From Phaeodactylibacter xiamenensis (GTDB lineage Bacteria; Bacteroidota; Bacteroidia; Chitinophagales; Saprospiraceae), in NCBI RefSeq assembly GCF_000759025.1, contig NZ_JPOS01000081.1, positions 62,001 to 126,000 on the forward strand: DNA of 64,000 nucleotides, given 5' to 3'. The position numbers and the translations under genes are program-made. Of the stretch, positions 1-10,900 are shown piece by piece. Position 1 is the first letter of the stretch. The number at the start of each line of letters is the position of its first letter. The notes under the pieces are model-generated. The model did no database searches, was not told the DNA's origin, and saw only the letters and a list, made by a program, of their open reading frames with translations.

Positions 1-83
1 CAACCACCTATACATGACCTAGTTTTGATGAGAATCAATAAGTCCTGTCCTGACTTTAATTCAGGGAGGAAAAAACTAGTGTT

Positions 84-3000
84 ATGAAACAAAATTGCCT
101 AACCATTTTTCTGCTGTTGCTTGGTGGATTCCTGTACGCTCAGGAAGTCACCGTTAAGGGCACAGTACAGGATGCCGAATCAGGAGAGCCTTTGATCGGC
201 GTGAACGTTTTAATGCTTGGTGGTGGTGACTCTGGTGGTGCTAAAGGCACTATCACCGATTTCAATGGGGATTTTGAACTGCAAAATGTACCGGTCGGTA
301 CGGTCTTGCAGTTCTCTTACACGGGCTTTGAGTCGCTCACCAAAACAGTAGAGGGGGACACGCCGATGATCATAGAGATGGGCACCAATGCCGAGGTGCT
401 GGAAGAAGTCGTAGTCATTGGCTACGGTACCCAAAAGAAAAGAGATGTAACCGGGGCGGTTGCTATTGTCGATTCCAAAACCATTGACGAGCTGAAGCCT
501 ATTAAAATTGAGCAAGCCCTGCAAGGTACCACCCCTGGTGTGAATGTAACTCAGCAGTCCGGTTCGCCCGGTGCAGGCCTCGATATCCGTATCCGGGGGG
601 TATCCACCAACGGGCAGAACGCGCCACTGGTCATTATTGACGGATATCAGGGTGATTTGAATACCCTGAACCCAAGTGATATTGAGTCCATTACAGTACT
701 CAAAGATGCGCAGGCGGCGGTATACGGTACAATTGGTGCGAATGGCGTTATTTTGGTGACTACCAAGACCGGCCGTAAAAACAAGCCCCCTCAGCTGAGC
801 TACAATACCTATTACGGTCTGCAGGAAACATCCCGTACACTGCCGCTGCTCAACGCTACTGAGTACGCTCTGCTGCTCAACGAATCCTATGCGGCTGGCG
901 GGCAGGCTTTGCCTTATCCCAATGCAAGCGGGCTGAATGCCGGCACCAACTGGCAGGACGAAGTTTTCGATCAGGCACCTATGATGAGCCACGACGTTAC
1001 CGTTTCCGGTGGCTCAGACCGCGTGACCTACTCCCTTAGCGGTTCTCACCTGGAACAGCAGGGTATTGTTGGTGGGAATAAATCCAGCTTCCGGCGGAGT
1101 ACGGCACGCCTGTCTCTCGGTATTGATCTGGCTGATAACATCAAGCTGACCACCAACGCCATCTACTCTTACGTAGACCGCGATGCCCTCAACGAGAATG
1201 GCCTTGGCGCTGTCTTATTTAATGCCCTGAATACACCGCCCACACAGGCTGTGTTTGATGATGCGGGCGATTTCACCCTCGTGCCCAACACCCCTGGCCT
1301 GGGTATTGAGGTCATCAACCCGCTGGCGCAAATCGCCAATACTTTTAATGATTACGATCTGAACAAGCTGAATGGACAGACGACTCTGGACTGGACGGTG
1401 CTGGAAGGCCTGACGCTTACCGGCCGGGTAGGTTTCAATACGAGTAACAGTGAGGGGCGGACTTTCAATAAGCTCATCAGTTATGGCGGTAAAGTGTTTG
1501 ATGTTACACGGAGCAGTGTGAATCAAAACGCCATCAATGATAACAACTACTCGATTGATCTTTACGCTACTTACGAGCGGTCTTTCGGTAGTGCCCACAA
1601 CCTGACCCTGACCGGTGGTTCCACCATCTTCAGGGAAATAGGCAACGGGCTGTTTGCCACGGGATTCGATGTGCCGAATAACGCCTGGAATTTTGCCGAT
1701 ATCGCATTGGCCCTGGGCACAAGCCCGGATGGTGGACGTGACGTGGGCTCTTACGCCTACGATGAGCGCCGCTTATCCTACTTCGGCCGTGCACAGTACG
1801 ATTTTGATGGGAAATACCTGCTGAGTGCGATGCTCCGCCGGGATGCATCCACCAAATTTGGCCCGGAGAACCGGGTGGGGATTTTCCCATCCTTTACCGC
1901 AGGCTGGGTGTTGTCTGATGAAGACTTTTTCAATCCGGTTGGCAAAGTCGACCTGGCTAAACTTCGCGTAAGCTACGGTATTCTGGGTAATGATCAGATC
2001 GTCAATAATGGCTACATCGGCACCCTGAGTGGCGAGGCAACTTACGTTTTCGACGGCGCGCTGGTTAACGGCACCGCGATTGGTGCTTTGCCCAACCCGG
2101 AACTACAGTGGGAGGAAGCTGAGAAATTCAACGCCGGCATCGATCTGGCTCTTTTCGATTATAAAATTAATATCACGGCTGATTACTTCATCAATACCCG
2201 GGATAATCTGCTGATTTCCAATATTCCTGTTTCCGGTATTACTGGCACCTCCGCTCCCGGAGCGGCCTCTCCAACGGTTAATGCCGGTTCGGTGCGCAAC
2301 CAGGGGCTGGAATTTTCCATTGGTTACCAGCAGCGGTACGACAATGAGCTGAAGGTGAACTTTAACTACAATTTTACCACCCTCCGCAACGAAGTGCTGG
2401 AAGTTAACAACGGGACCGGCTTTATCGAAGGTGGCGCCTTCGGCGTTGGGCAGTTGGCCCCATCCCGTATGGAAGTAGGGCAGCCGATTGGCTACTTCTT
2501 TGGCTATCAGACGGACGGGATTTTTCAAAACGCAGCAGAAGTGGAAGCCCATCCTTCCCAAATTGCGTTGGGCGCAGAGGCGCAGCCGGGTGACCTTCGC
2601 TTTGTGGATATCAACGGAGACGGCGTGATCGATGCCGATGACCGCACTAATCTCGGTGACCCGATCCCGGATTTTACCATGGGCCTCAACTTGGGCTTTG
2701 AATACAAGCGGCTGGACTTCCGGGCATATATTTTCTCTTCCATTGGCAACGATATGGTCCGCAATTACGAGCGGGCGCTGTCTGATGTGAACCGCCTGGA
2801 CTACTATCTGGACCGCTGGACAGGGGAGGGCACGAGCACAGAGGTGCCGCGGGTAACAACTGCTGCGACCTCCAATCTGGTCTTCTCTGATTTTTATGTG
2901 GAAGACGCTTCATTTGTGCGCTTGCAGAATGTACAGTTGGGCTACACCCTGCCGCTTTCCTTCCTGCGCAATGACTTGTCTACGCTGCGCCTTTACGTCA

Positions 3001-3143
3001 GTGCGAACAACCTGCTGACGCTCACGCAGTACCGCGGCTTTGACCCCGCAGCCTCATCCGGTGCACCGATTGGCGGCGGTATCGACTACGGATTTTACCC
3101 CATTCCCCGCATCTTCATGTTCGGGGCAAACCTTAACCTGTAA
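84..3143 (+). CDS. susC: SusC/RagA-family TonB-dependent outer-membrane transporter
   Basis: This is the outer-membrane channel that, with its SusD lid, imports oligosaccharides using TonB energy. The 1019-residue protein has a signal peptide (about residues 1-19, ending LYAQ), a carboxypeptidase-regulatory-like domain (about 22-105), the SusC signature EEVVVIGYGTQKKRDVTGAV near residue 107, a TonB plug (to about 225) and a long beta-barrel. Length is normal for the family. The ATG is preceded by a purine-rich GGGAGGA about 13 bases upstream. SusD follows after 11 bases, then a surface lipoprotein and a GH16 beta-glucanase, so the likely cargo is a beta-1,3-glucan such as laminarin; that substrate is inferred from the neighbours. 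The promoter lies outside or at the very edge of the window. Confidence 0.96.
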   Translation: MKQNCLTIFLLLLGGFLYAQEVTVKGTVQDAESGEPLIGVNVLMLGGGDSGGAKGTITDFNGDFELQNVPVGTVLQFSYTGFESLTKTVEGDTPMIIEMGTNAEVLEEVVVIGYGTQKKRDVTGAVAIVDSKTIDELKPIKIEQALQGTTPGVNVTQQSGSPGAGLDIRIRGVSTNGQNAPLVIIDGYQGDLNTLNPSDIESITVLKDAQAAVYGTIGANGVILVTTKTGRKNKPPQLSYNTYYGLQETSRTLPLLNATEYALLLNESYAAGGQALPYPNASGLNAGTNWQDEVFDQAPMMSHDVTVSGGSDRVTYSLSGSHLEQQGIVGGNKSSFRRSTARLSLGIDLADNIKLTTNAIYSYVDRDALNENGLGAVLFNALNTPPTQAVFDDAGDFTLVPNTPGLGIEVINPLAQIANTFNDYDLNKLNGQTTLDWTVLEGLTLTGRVGFNTSNSEGRTFNKLISYGGKVFDVTRSSVNQNAINDNNYSIDLYATYERSFGSAHNLTLTGGSTIFREIGNGLFATGFDVPNNAWNFADIALALGTSPDGGRDVGSYAYDERRLSYFGRAQYDFDGKYLLSAMLRRDASTKFGPENRVGIFPSFTAGWVLSDEDFFNPVGKVDLAKLRVSYGILGNDQIVNNGYIGTLSGEATYVFDGALVNGTAIGALPNPELQWEEAEKFNAGIDLALFDYKINITADYFINTRDNLLISNIPVSGITGTSAPGAASPTVNAGSVRNQGLEFSIGYQQRYDNELKVNFNYNFTTLRNEVLEVNNGTGFIEGGAFGVGQLAPSRMEVGQPIGYFFGYQTDGIFQNAAEVEAHPSQIALGAEAQPGDLRFVDINGDGVIDADDRTNLGDPIPDFTMGLNLGFEYKRLDFRAYIFSSIGNDMVRNYERALSDVNRLDYYLDRWTGEGTSTEVPRVTTAATSNLVFSDFYVEDASFVRLQNVQLGYTLPLSFLRNDLSTLRLYVSANNLLTLTQYRGFDPAASSGAPIGGGIDYGFYPIPRIFMFGANLNL

Positions 3144-3154
3144 AATCGACCAAC

Positions 3155-4627
3155 ATGAAATCTTTCCTTCAAAAAATAGGGATTGTCCTGCTGGTACTGA
3201 CACTCAGTACAGCCTGTGAAAAGGAATTCATAGACCGGGCACCCGTTTACTCTATCGACTCGGAAAACTATTTCAACTCCGGGGACGACTATAATAATGC
3301 ATTGATTGCGGCCTACGATATCCTGCAGTCCACTTATGTGAATGTATTGCTGGGCGAGATCGCTTCCGATAACACCCTTTGTGGTGGCGAAAGTGCTACC
3401 GACGTGGTGGGCTTTCAGCAGATCGACGATATGATCCATACTCCAGTCAATAGCAACCTCCGGGATGTATGGAACTGGATGTTTGCCGGGGTTAGCCGCG
3501 CCAGCTATATTCTGGAATTCCAGGATAAGACAGATTTTCCCGGCAAAGCGCAGATTTTGGCGGAAGCCCGCTTCCTGCGTGCCTACTACCATTTTGAATT
3601 GGTCAAATGGTTTGGTCCGATTCCGCTGAAAGGGAATGAGCGCTTTGCGATCGGGGATGAGACCCGAATCCCACGCGCTCCAGTATCAGAAGTCTATGCT
3701 GCCATTGAGGAAGACCTGCAGTTTGCAGTAGAAAACCTGGCAGAGGCAGCTCCTCAGACCGGGCGGGTAACCAAAAGCGCTGCTCAGGCGCTGCTGGGTA
3801 AGGCCTACCTCTATCAGGACAAGTTTGCTGAAGCCGCAACCGTACTTCAGGAGGTGATCAACTCTGGCTTGTACGAGCTGGAACCGGACTACAGCGTCAT
3901 TTTCGAGCCGCAGGGCGAGAATGGCGTAGGCTCTGTTTTTGAAGTGCAGTACTCTGATGCTGAAGGTGCCGGTTTTGGCTGCCTGCAGTGCAGTGAAGGC
4001 AACGTAGCTGTAGGCTTCAATGGCATTCGTAACTATGTGGGTCCTGAGTTTGACAGCGGCTTTAGTTTCAACGTGCCGGTACAGGAAGCCTATGATGCTT
4101 ACGAGCCGGGCGACAGCCGCCGCGACAACGCCATTCTAAATATTAATGCCTGGGCGGAAGAGACCGGAGCGACTTTCGGAACAGGGTATGAGCACACGGG
4201 CTTTTTCAACCGCAAATACCTGCCGCGCAAGGGCGATTCCAATATCGGTGATCAGAACCTGACCAACCCCAACAACTACCGGGCGATCCGCTACGCAGAT
4301 GTTTTGCTGATGGCGGCTGAAGCCCTGAACCGGGGCAATATCGACGATGAGCTGGCACGCGAATACCTGAACCGGGTGCGCCGCCGCGCATTTGGTGATA
4401 TGGACCACGAGATCAGTGCCAGTGGTGGTGCGCTTACCGATTTCATCCTGGCAGAGCGCCGGCTGGAACTGGTAGGAGAGGGGCACCGCTTCTTTGACCT
4501 GGTCCGTACGGGCCGGGCTGCTGAAGCGATCGATGGTTTCCAGGAGGGCAAGCACGAGCTGTTCCCTGTCCCCTTTGAGGAAATCCAATTTTCGAATGGA
4601 AACTGGGAGCAAAACCCAGGCTACTAA
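3155..4627 (+). CDS. susD: SusD/RagB-family glycan-binding lipoprotein
   Basis: This is the surface lipoprotein that caps the SusC barrel and captures oligosaccharide. The 490-residue protein has a lipoprotein signal with lipobox LSTAC (Cys about 21). It carries the SusD N-terminal signature RFLRAYYHFELVKWFGPIPL near residue 147, a TPR-like region (YLYQDKFAEAATVLQEVI), and C-terminal RYADVLLMAAEALNR and ERRLELVGEGHRFFDLVRTG segments. Length and order of motifs are typical and nothing is missing. It sits between susC and the surface lipoprotein gene with gaps of about 11 bases on each side, so all are probably one transcript. Ligand specificity cannot be read from the sequence; the GH16 gene downstream suggests beta-glucan. 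Confidence 0.96.
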   Translation: MKSFLQKIGIVLLVLTLSTACEKEFIDRAPVYSIDSENYFNSGDDYNNALIAAYDILQSTYVNVLLGEIASDNTLCGGESATDVVGFQQIDDMIHTPVNSNLRDVWNWMFAGVSRASYILEFQDKTDFPGKAQILAEARFLRAYYHFELVKWFGPIPLKGNERFAIGDETRIPRAPVSEVYAAIEEDLQFAVENLAEAAPQTGRVTKSAAQALLGKAYLYQDKFAEAATVLQEVINSGLYELEPDYSVIFEPQGENGVGSVFEVQYSDAEGAGFGCLQCSEGNVAVGFNGIRNYVGPEFDSGFSFNVPVQEAYDAYEPGDSRRDNAILNINAWAEETGATFGTGYEHTGFFNRKYLPRKGDSNIGDQNLTNPNNYRAIRYADVLLMAAEALNRGNIDDELAREYLNRVRRRAFGDMDHEISASGGALTDFILAERRLELVGEGHRFFDLVRTGRAAEAIDGFQEGKHELFPVPFEEIQFSNGNWEQNPGY

Positions 4628-4638
4628 AATTGACAACC

Positions 4639-6189
4639 ATGCGTATTTTAAAATATCAGCTATTTCTGTTCCTCCTCATCGGCTTGTTCAGCTGCACGGA
4701 GGAAGATACGGTGCCTGAGCTGGAGGGCATACCGGCACCATCAAATATTTCCGCCCTATTCACCATCGCTTCTGACAATTCCGGCGATGTGACGATCTTG
4801 CCGGATGGGCAGGGCGTTACCCAATACACTGTTTTCTTTGGAGACGGCAGTGACGAAAGTGCCGAGCTGCAGCCCGGCGAAAGCGCTGAGCACACCTACA
4901 CCGAAGGCACCTACACCGTAGCCATTGACGCCATGGGCATAAATGGCAAAGTAACCAGCTACACCCAGGACCTGACCGTAGCCTTTGAGGCGCCTCAGAA
5001 CCTGGAGGTGACCATCGTGCCTGTGCCTGGGGATCCATTTTCCATAGATGTAGCGGCTACCGCTGAGCTAGAGACCTTTTTTGAAGTTTTCTTCGGAGAA
5101 ACCCCTGAGGAAGAACCAGTTGCCTTTATGGAAGGAGAAACGATACGGCATACCTACAGCGCCACTGGCGAGTATGTGGTCAGGGTTGTGGCCCGCAGTG
5201 GCGGAACAGGCAGTGCAGAAGCTACAGATACGGTGACCATTGCCAATCCACTACTGTTGCCGATTGACTTTGAGGACCCGACTCAGGAGTATGTTTTCTC
5301 CAATTTTGGCGGCGCAACCTCCACCGTAATAGATAATCCGGATATGTCGGCTGCGAACCCAAGCAGCCGGGTGGGGCAGTTGAATAAAATGGATGGCTCA
5401 GAAGTCTGGGCGGGTTCCTTCCTGGAGCTGGGCGAGCCTATTGATTTTGCTTCCGCACAAAAAATTGCGATCAAGACCTGGGCACCTGAGGCCGGTATAG
5501 ATATTCTGCTCAAGGTGGAGAATGCCGCTAACCCCGACTTATTCCATGAGGTGACCATGCAAAACACCGTTGCCAATGAGTGGGAAGAACTGGTCTTTGA
5601 TTTCAGCGAGGCTGACTTCGCCAATGACTACAACCGCGTAGTGGTTTTCTTCAAGTTTGGTACCCCCGGCGCGGGCGAAAATTACTACTTCGACGATATT
5701 GAAGTGACCGACGGCAGCGCCGAGCTGACTTTTCCGGTAGACTTTGAAAATCCAAATATCAACTACAGCTTCGAAGGGTTTGGCAGTGCTGGCGCTTCGG
5801 TGGTGGCTAACCCCGACATGACTGCCCCAAATGAGAGTGCCAATGTGGTGGAATTCATCAAAGCCGAAGGTTCACAGACCTGGGGCGGTGTATTCTTCGA
5901 CATGAGCAACCCGATCGACTTTTCTACCCAAAAGAAAGTCCGTATGAAGGTTTGGGCACCCGCTGCTGATGTACAGGTCCTACTCAAGTTTGAGAACCTG
6001 GGCAACGGCGATATTTTCATTGAGCGTCCGGTACAAAATACAGTCGCGAACCAATGGGAAGAGCTGGAATTTGACTTCACCGATGCTGATTTCTCCAATG
6101 AATATCAGCGCGTGGTGCTCTTCTTTGACTTTGGTAATGCCGGTACCGGTGAAGCCTACTATTTTGATGACATTCAACTTGTTGAGTAA
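4639..6189 (+). CDS. Surface glycan-binding lipoprotein with PKD-like domains and two CBM-like modules
   Basis: This is a lipoprotein of 516 residues in the SusE/F position of the PUL, probably exposed on the cell surface to bind polysaccharide. The signal ends in LFSC (Cys near residue 19). Two PKD-like domains follow (about 28-115 and 115-205; FFGDGSDESAELQPGE is the clear PKD motif). Then come two tandem modules of about 155 residues (about 208-365 and 366-516), each running from [LF]P[IV]DFE[ND]P to YYFDDI. The same module type (B) recurs three times in the 1322-residue secreted protein downstream. I chose the ATG at 4639 over a TTG nine bases upstream because it starts directly at the signal peptide. 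Glycan binding is inferred from position and beta-sandwich-like sequence. Confidence 0.85.
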   Translation: MRILKYQLFLFLLIGLFSCTEEDTVPELEGIPAPSNISALFTIASDNSGDVTILPDGQGVTQYTVFFGDGSDESAELQPGESAEHTYTEGTYTVAIDAMGINGKVTSYTQDLTVAFEAPQNLEVTIVPVPGDPFSIDVAATAELETFFEVFFGETPEEEPVAFMEGETIRHTYSATGEYVVRVVARSGGTGSAEATDTVTIANPLLLPIDFEDPTQEYVFSNFGGATSTVIDNPDMSAANPSSRVGQLNKMDGSEVWAGSFLELGEPIDFASAQKIAIKTWAPEAGIDILLKVENAANPDLFHEVTMQNTVANEWEELVFDFSEADFANDYNRVVVFFKFGTPGAGENYYFDDIEVTDGSAELTFPVDFENPNINYSFEGFGSAGASVVANPDMTAPNESANVVEFIKAEGSQTWGGVFFDMSNPIDFSTQKKVRMKVWAPAADVQVLLKFENLGNGDIFIERPVQNTVANQWEELEFDFTDADFSNEYQRVVLFFDFGNAGTGEAYYFDDIQLVE

Positions 6190-6201
6190 AAAAATCAGAC
6201 G

Positions 6202-7854
6202 ATGAAATTTTTTCCCATATCAATAATATTGCTCAGTGCGCTGGTCTTCTTTGGGTGTGAAAAAGAGGACTACGAGTTTGGTGAGATCACGGCTCCTTCC
6301 GGGCTGGAAGTAGCGGTGAACATTGCCGGAGCAGATGATGCCAACCCCTATGGTGACGGCAGCGGGCTGGTGACCTTTACGGCTACAGCGAGTGATGCCA
6401 TCACCTACAAATACGTATTCAGCGATGGTACCGAGCAGGTATCGCCAACCGGTAAATTTGCCAAGCGTTTTACTCAGGTTGGTGTGAATACCTATACCGT
6501 CACGACCATTGCATCCGGTAAAGCCGGCGTGTCCACTTCCTTTACACAGGAGGTAACAGTGCTCAGCAATTTCAACGATAATGAAGCCATGGAGCTCCTC
6601 ACCGGTGGAAGCTCCAAAACCTGGTACTGGGCCGCAGATGAGCCGGGGCACCTGGGCGTAGGCCAGAATGATGACAACGCCGAACTGAACTACTTTGCCA
6701 ATTACTATCAGGCTGCACCCTTTGAGAAAGACGGTGCGGATGAAAGCACCTGCCTCTATCAGGATGAAATGACCTTCTCTATGGATGGCAATCAGATGCT
6801 GTACCAGCTAAACAACAAGGGGCAAACCTACTTCAATTTTAATTTCGAAGGTGTGGCGGGTGGCTCGAATGGCTTTGACTACTGCTACGACTTTGAAGTA
6901 AATGATGAGCCTCAGGTGGTGTCCCTTAGCCCTTCGGAGTCCGTTGTGGCTATGAATGGTATCCCCGGGCTGACCCGCGGAACCGTCATGAACTTCACCG
7001 ATGGTGGTTTTATGAGCTACTACGTGGGTTCCTCCACCTATGAGATCCTGTCCGTCACTGAGAACCGCCTGGTAGTCCGGGTCGTACAGGGCAACGATCC
7101 TGGCCTGGCCTGGTACCATATATTTACCTCCACCAAGCCAGGAGCTGACGAGCCTGCGTTCGACAACCTGGTCTGGTCAGATGAGTTTGATACCAATGGT
7201 GCACCGGACGATGCCAACTGGAGCTACAATACCGGTACTGGCAGTAATGGCTGGGGCAACGGCGAGGCACAGTTTTACACCGACAGCCCGGATAACGTGA
7301 TCGTAGAAGACGGCTTGCTGAAGATAACCGCCCGCCGCGAAGAATTTGGCGGATCGCAGTTCACTTCTGCCCGTATTGTTTCAGAAGACAAATTCGAATT
7401 CACCTATGGCAGGGTGGACGTACGGGCAAAGCTGCCAACCGGTGGCGGTACCTGGCCGGCGATCTGGCTTTTAGGCGAAGACTATCAGACCAATACCTGG
7501 CCAGCCTGTGGCGAAATTGATATCATGGAGCACGTGGGCAACGAACAGGACCGTATTTTCTCTTCCCTGCACTTCCCCGGCAACTTTGCCGGTGATGCGG
7601 TAACACAGGCTACCGATCTGCCCGGTGCCTCTGAAGACTTCCACACTTACTCCGTGACCTGGACCGAAGACTTCATCCGCTTCCTGATTGATGATGAGGT
7701 GTACCACACCTTCGCCAATAATCCGGATTTGCCTTTCAATAGCGATTTCTTTCTGATCCTTAATGTCGCCATGGGCGGCAATTTTGGCGGAACAATCGAC
7801 CCGGCTTTCATGGAATCCACCATGGAAATCGACTGGGTGCGGGTATACCAATAA
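6202..7854 (+). CDS. GH16 endo-beta-1,3-glucanase (laminarinase-like) lipoprotein
   Basis: This enzyme should cleave beta-1,3(1,4)-glucan by a retaining mechanism at the cell surface. The 550-residue protein has a lipoprotein signal (LVFFGC), a PKD-like domain (about 25-122), a middle domain (about 125-310) and a C-terminal GH16 catalytic domain (about 315-550). The GH16 motif GEIDIMEH is intact: Glu438 is the expected nucleophile, Asp440 the helper and Glu443 the acid/base. WPAIWLLG precedes it, as in laminarinases. The middle domain (KTWYWAADEPGHLGVGQ, then CLYQDEMTF) resembles the small T9SS protein at 19957-20736. It is the last gene of the run that starts with susC, 12 bases after the surface lipoprotein, and a hairpin follows its stop. 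The exact linkage cut is inferred. Confidence 0.93.
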   Translation: MKFFPISIILLSALVFFGCEKEDYEFGEITAPSGLEVAVNIAGADDANPYGDGSGLVTFTATASDAITYKYVFSDGTEQVSPTGKFAKRFTQVGVNTYTVTTIASGKAGVSTSFTQEVTVLSNFNDNEAMELLTGGSSKTWYWAADEPGHLGVGQNDDNAELNYFANYYQAAPFEKDGADESTCLYQDEMTFSMDGNQMLYQLNNKGQTYFNFNFEGVAGGSNGFDYCYDFEVNDEPQVVSLSPSESVVAMNGIPGLTRGTVMNFTDGGFMSYYVGSSTYEILSVTENRLVVRVVQGNDPGLAWYHIFTSTKPGADEPAFDNLVWSDEFDTNGAPDDANWSYNTGTGSNGWGNGEAQFYTDSPDNVIVEDGLLKITARREEFGGSQFTSARIVSEDKFEFTYGRVDVRAKLPTGGGTWPAIWLLGEDYQTNTWPACGEIDIMEHVGNEQDRIFSSLHFPGNFAGDAVTQATDLPGASEDFHTYSVTWTEDFIRFLIDDEVYHTFANNPDLPFNSDFFLILNVAMGGNFGGTIDPAFMESTMEIDWVRVYQ

Positions 7855-7865
7855 GCTAATCAGCT

Positions 7866-7896
7866 GCTGCGGGCTGCCTAACCAATGGCCCGCAGC
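7866..7896 (+). terminator. Rho-independent-type hairpin ending the susC-GH16 operon
   Basis: A perfect 9-bp stem GCTGCGGGC / GCCCGCAGC with a 13-base loop lies 12 bases after the GH16 stop and is followed by the pyrimidine-rich stretch AACTTCTTTTCCTT. This marks a probable end of the susC-susD-lipoprotein-GH16 transcript and suggests the next gene has its own start or depends on read-through. Confidence 0.65.
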
Positions 7897-7950
7897 AACT
7901 TCTTTTCCTTAACTAAACTTTCCAATTGGACTTAAAAAACGTATGAGACT

Positions 7951-10900
7951 ATGAAAAAATTTACTTTCCTCCTGTTGTGCCTGATCCCGTTTTGGGGCAT
8001 GGCGCAATCTGAGCCCACAGTGGCTGCCCCTACGCCTACACAGGATGCAGGGGATGTGATTTCTTTGTTTAGCGATGCCTATACAGATGTTCCTGTGAAT
8101 ACGTACGCAGCCCCCTGGAGTGCCGGTATGGTATCAGATGTACAGGTCGATGGCAATGCGGCCAAGCTCTACACAAATCTGGACTTCGCGGGTATCGAAA
8201 TGCTTGACGATAACGCATTAGACCTGGTTGCAACTGGCATGACACACCTACACGTTGATGTATGGACACCGAATGCCACGACTTTCCGCATCAACATGGT
8301 CGACTTTGGTGGAGACGGCTTTGGTGGTGGTAATGACACCAACTTCAACCTGCCGTTTGAGAACTTCACGCAGGGCGAGTGGGTCAGTCTGGATATCCCA
8401 CTGACTGACTTTATGGGTATGAATCAGACGGATGTTTCTCAGTTGGTCCTATCTGCGGTACCGGCTGGCGAGGCTACCATTTACCTGGACAATCTGTTCT
8501 TTTACGCGGGCGTGCTGCCCCCGGCTCAGATGGACCTGCCGGTGACATTCGATGAAGACAACGTGTTGTACAGTACGATTGACTTTGGCGGCACCACTTC
8601 TATGCTGGTTGAAGATCCTGAAAATGCAGGCAATACCGTAGTGCAGACCGTAAAAATGGCTGGCGCTGAAATCTGGGCAGGTACAACCCTGTCTGAAAAC
8701 CTCGGCGGTACGCCCAACGATCCCGGTTTCGCAAGTGCGATCCCTTTCTCCTTTGCGGAAAGCGTAATTTCTGTACGCGTTTGGTCGCCCGTAGCTGATG
8801 TTCCGGTCCGCCTGAAGGTAGAGAACTCCATGGACGCCGGTATTTTTGTGGAAACCGAAGACACCACTACAGTTGCCGGCGCCTGGCAGACGCTGGAGTT
8901 TGAGTTTAAGAATCAGGTAGACGGTACTCCCGCTATCGACTACGCCGCGATGTATGACAAGTTGTCCATCTTCTTCGACTTTGGTACTTCTCCGGCTGCA
9001 GATGCAACCTACTACTGGGACGATGTCATCTTTACCGGCACGACTACTGTTGGCGGTACGACTCCTATGACCGCTGCGCCAACCCCAACTGAAGATCCTG
9101 CCAATGTAATTTCCCTGTTCAGTGATGCCTACACAGACGTACCAGTAAATACCTTCCTGGCGGTGTGGAGCAATGCCGGTTTGGAAGACATCGAAATCGA
9201 AGGCAATCCTACCAAACTGTACACCAACCTGGACTTTGCGGGTATTGAAATGCTGGATGACAATGCCCTTGACCTCGTTGCAGCCGGCATGACCCATCTG
9301 CATGTGGATGTTTGGACACCCAATGCGACGACTTTCCGTGTCAATATGGTCGATTTCGGTGGCGACGGCTTCGGTGGTGGCAATGATACCAACTTCAACC
9401 TGCCGTTTGAGAACTTCACCCCTGGCCAATGGGTCAGCCTGGATATTCCGCTGACGGACTTTATGGGGATGAATCAGACCGATGTTTCTCAGCTTGTGCT
9501 TTCAGCAGTGCCAGCCGGGGCGAGCACCATTTATCTGGATAACCTGTATTTCTACCAGGGCGTTACGCCCCCTGCGCAGATGGATCTGCCGGTGACATTC
9601 GATGAAGACAACGTGCTCTACAGCACAATCGATTTTGGTGGCACTTCCTCTATGCTGGTGGAAGACCCTGAGAACGCAGGCAATACCGTTGTACAGACCG
9701 TAAAAATGGCTGGCGCAGAAATCTGGGCAGGAACGACCCTGTCTGAGAACCTCGGCGGCACGCCAAATGACCCTGGTTTTGCCAGCGCCATCCCATTCTC
9801 CTTCGCAGAAAGTATAATTTCCGTTCGGGTTTGGTCACCGGCAGCTGGTATTCCCGTTCGACTGAAGGTGGAGTCTTCACTGGACGCCGGCATATTTGTA
9901 GAAACCGAAGCCAATACCACCGCAGCCGGAGCATGGCAGACGCTGGAGTTTGAATTTAAGAATCAAGTGGATGGCACACCAGCCATTGATTATGCAGCGA
10001 TGTACGACAAGCTGTCCATCTTCTTCGACTTCGGCACGTCCCCCATGGAGGATGTGACCTACTACTGGGACGATGTCATCTTTACCGGTACGACTACCGG
10101 AAGTCAGGAGCCGATGGTAGCTGCACCAACGCCAACCGAAGACGCTACCAACGTGATTTCCCTGTTCAGCGATGCTTATACGGATGTGCCTGTGAATACT
10201 TTCCTGGCCGTTTGGAGTAATGCAGGACTGGAAGATATCGAAATCGAAGGCAATCCAACGAAACTGTACACCAACCTGGACTTTGCCGGCATTGAGATGC
10301 TGGATGACAACGCCATTGACCTGGTCGCAGCCGAGATGACCCACCTGCACGTGGATGTGTGGACACCAAATGCCACGACTTTCCGGATCAACATGGTCGA
10401 TTTCGGTGGAGACGGCTTCGGTGGTGGTAATGACACCAACTTCGAGATTCCATTTGAGAACTTCACGCTCGGATCATGGGTAAGCCTGGACATTCCTCTA
10501 ACAGACTTTGAGGGCATGAACCAGGATGATGTTTCTCAGCTTGTGCTTTCAGCAGTGCCAGCCGGGGCGAGCACCATTTATCTGGACAACCTGTATTTCT
10601 ACAAGCAGGAAGTACAGACTGGCAACCAAATGGACTTGCCTGTAACCTTTGATGACCCTGAAGTACTGTACAACACTATTGACTTCGGCGGCACATCCTC
10701 TACCATTGTAGAAGATCCGGAAGCTGCAGGCAATATGGTGGTGGAGACCGTGAAGATGGCAGGCGCGGAAACCTGGGCCGGCACTACACTTTCCGAAAAC
10801 CTGGGCGGCACGCCCAACGATCCTGGTTTTGCCTCCGCCATCCCTTTCACGGATGAAGCGACTATCATTTCTGTGCGGGTGTGGTCACCTGCTGCCGATA

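Noticed and set aside
8449-9429. Long antisense open frame (326 codons) and similar ones opposite the module array
   Set aside because: Codon usage of the real gene leaves the complementary frames open; the same shadow recurs in each repeat unit, as expected from repetition of the sense gene.
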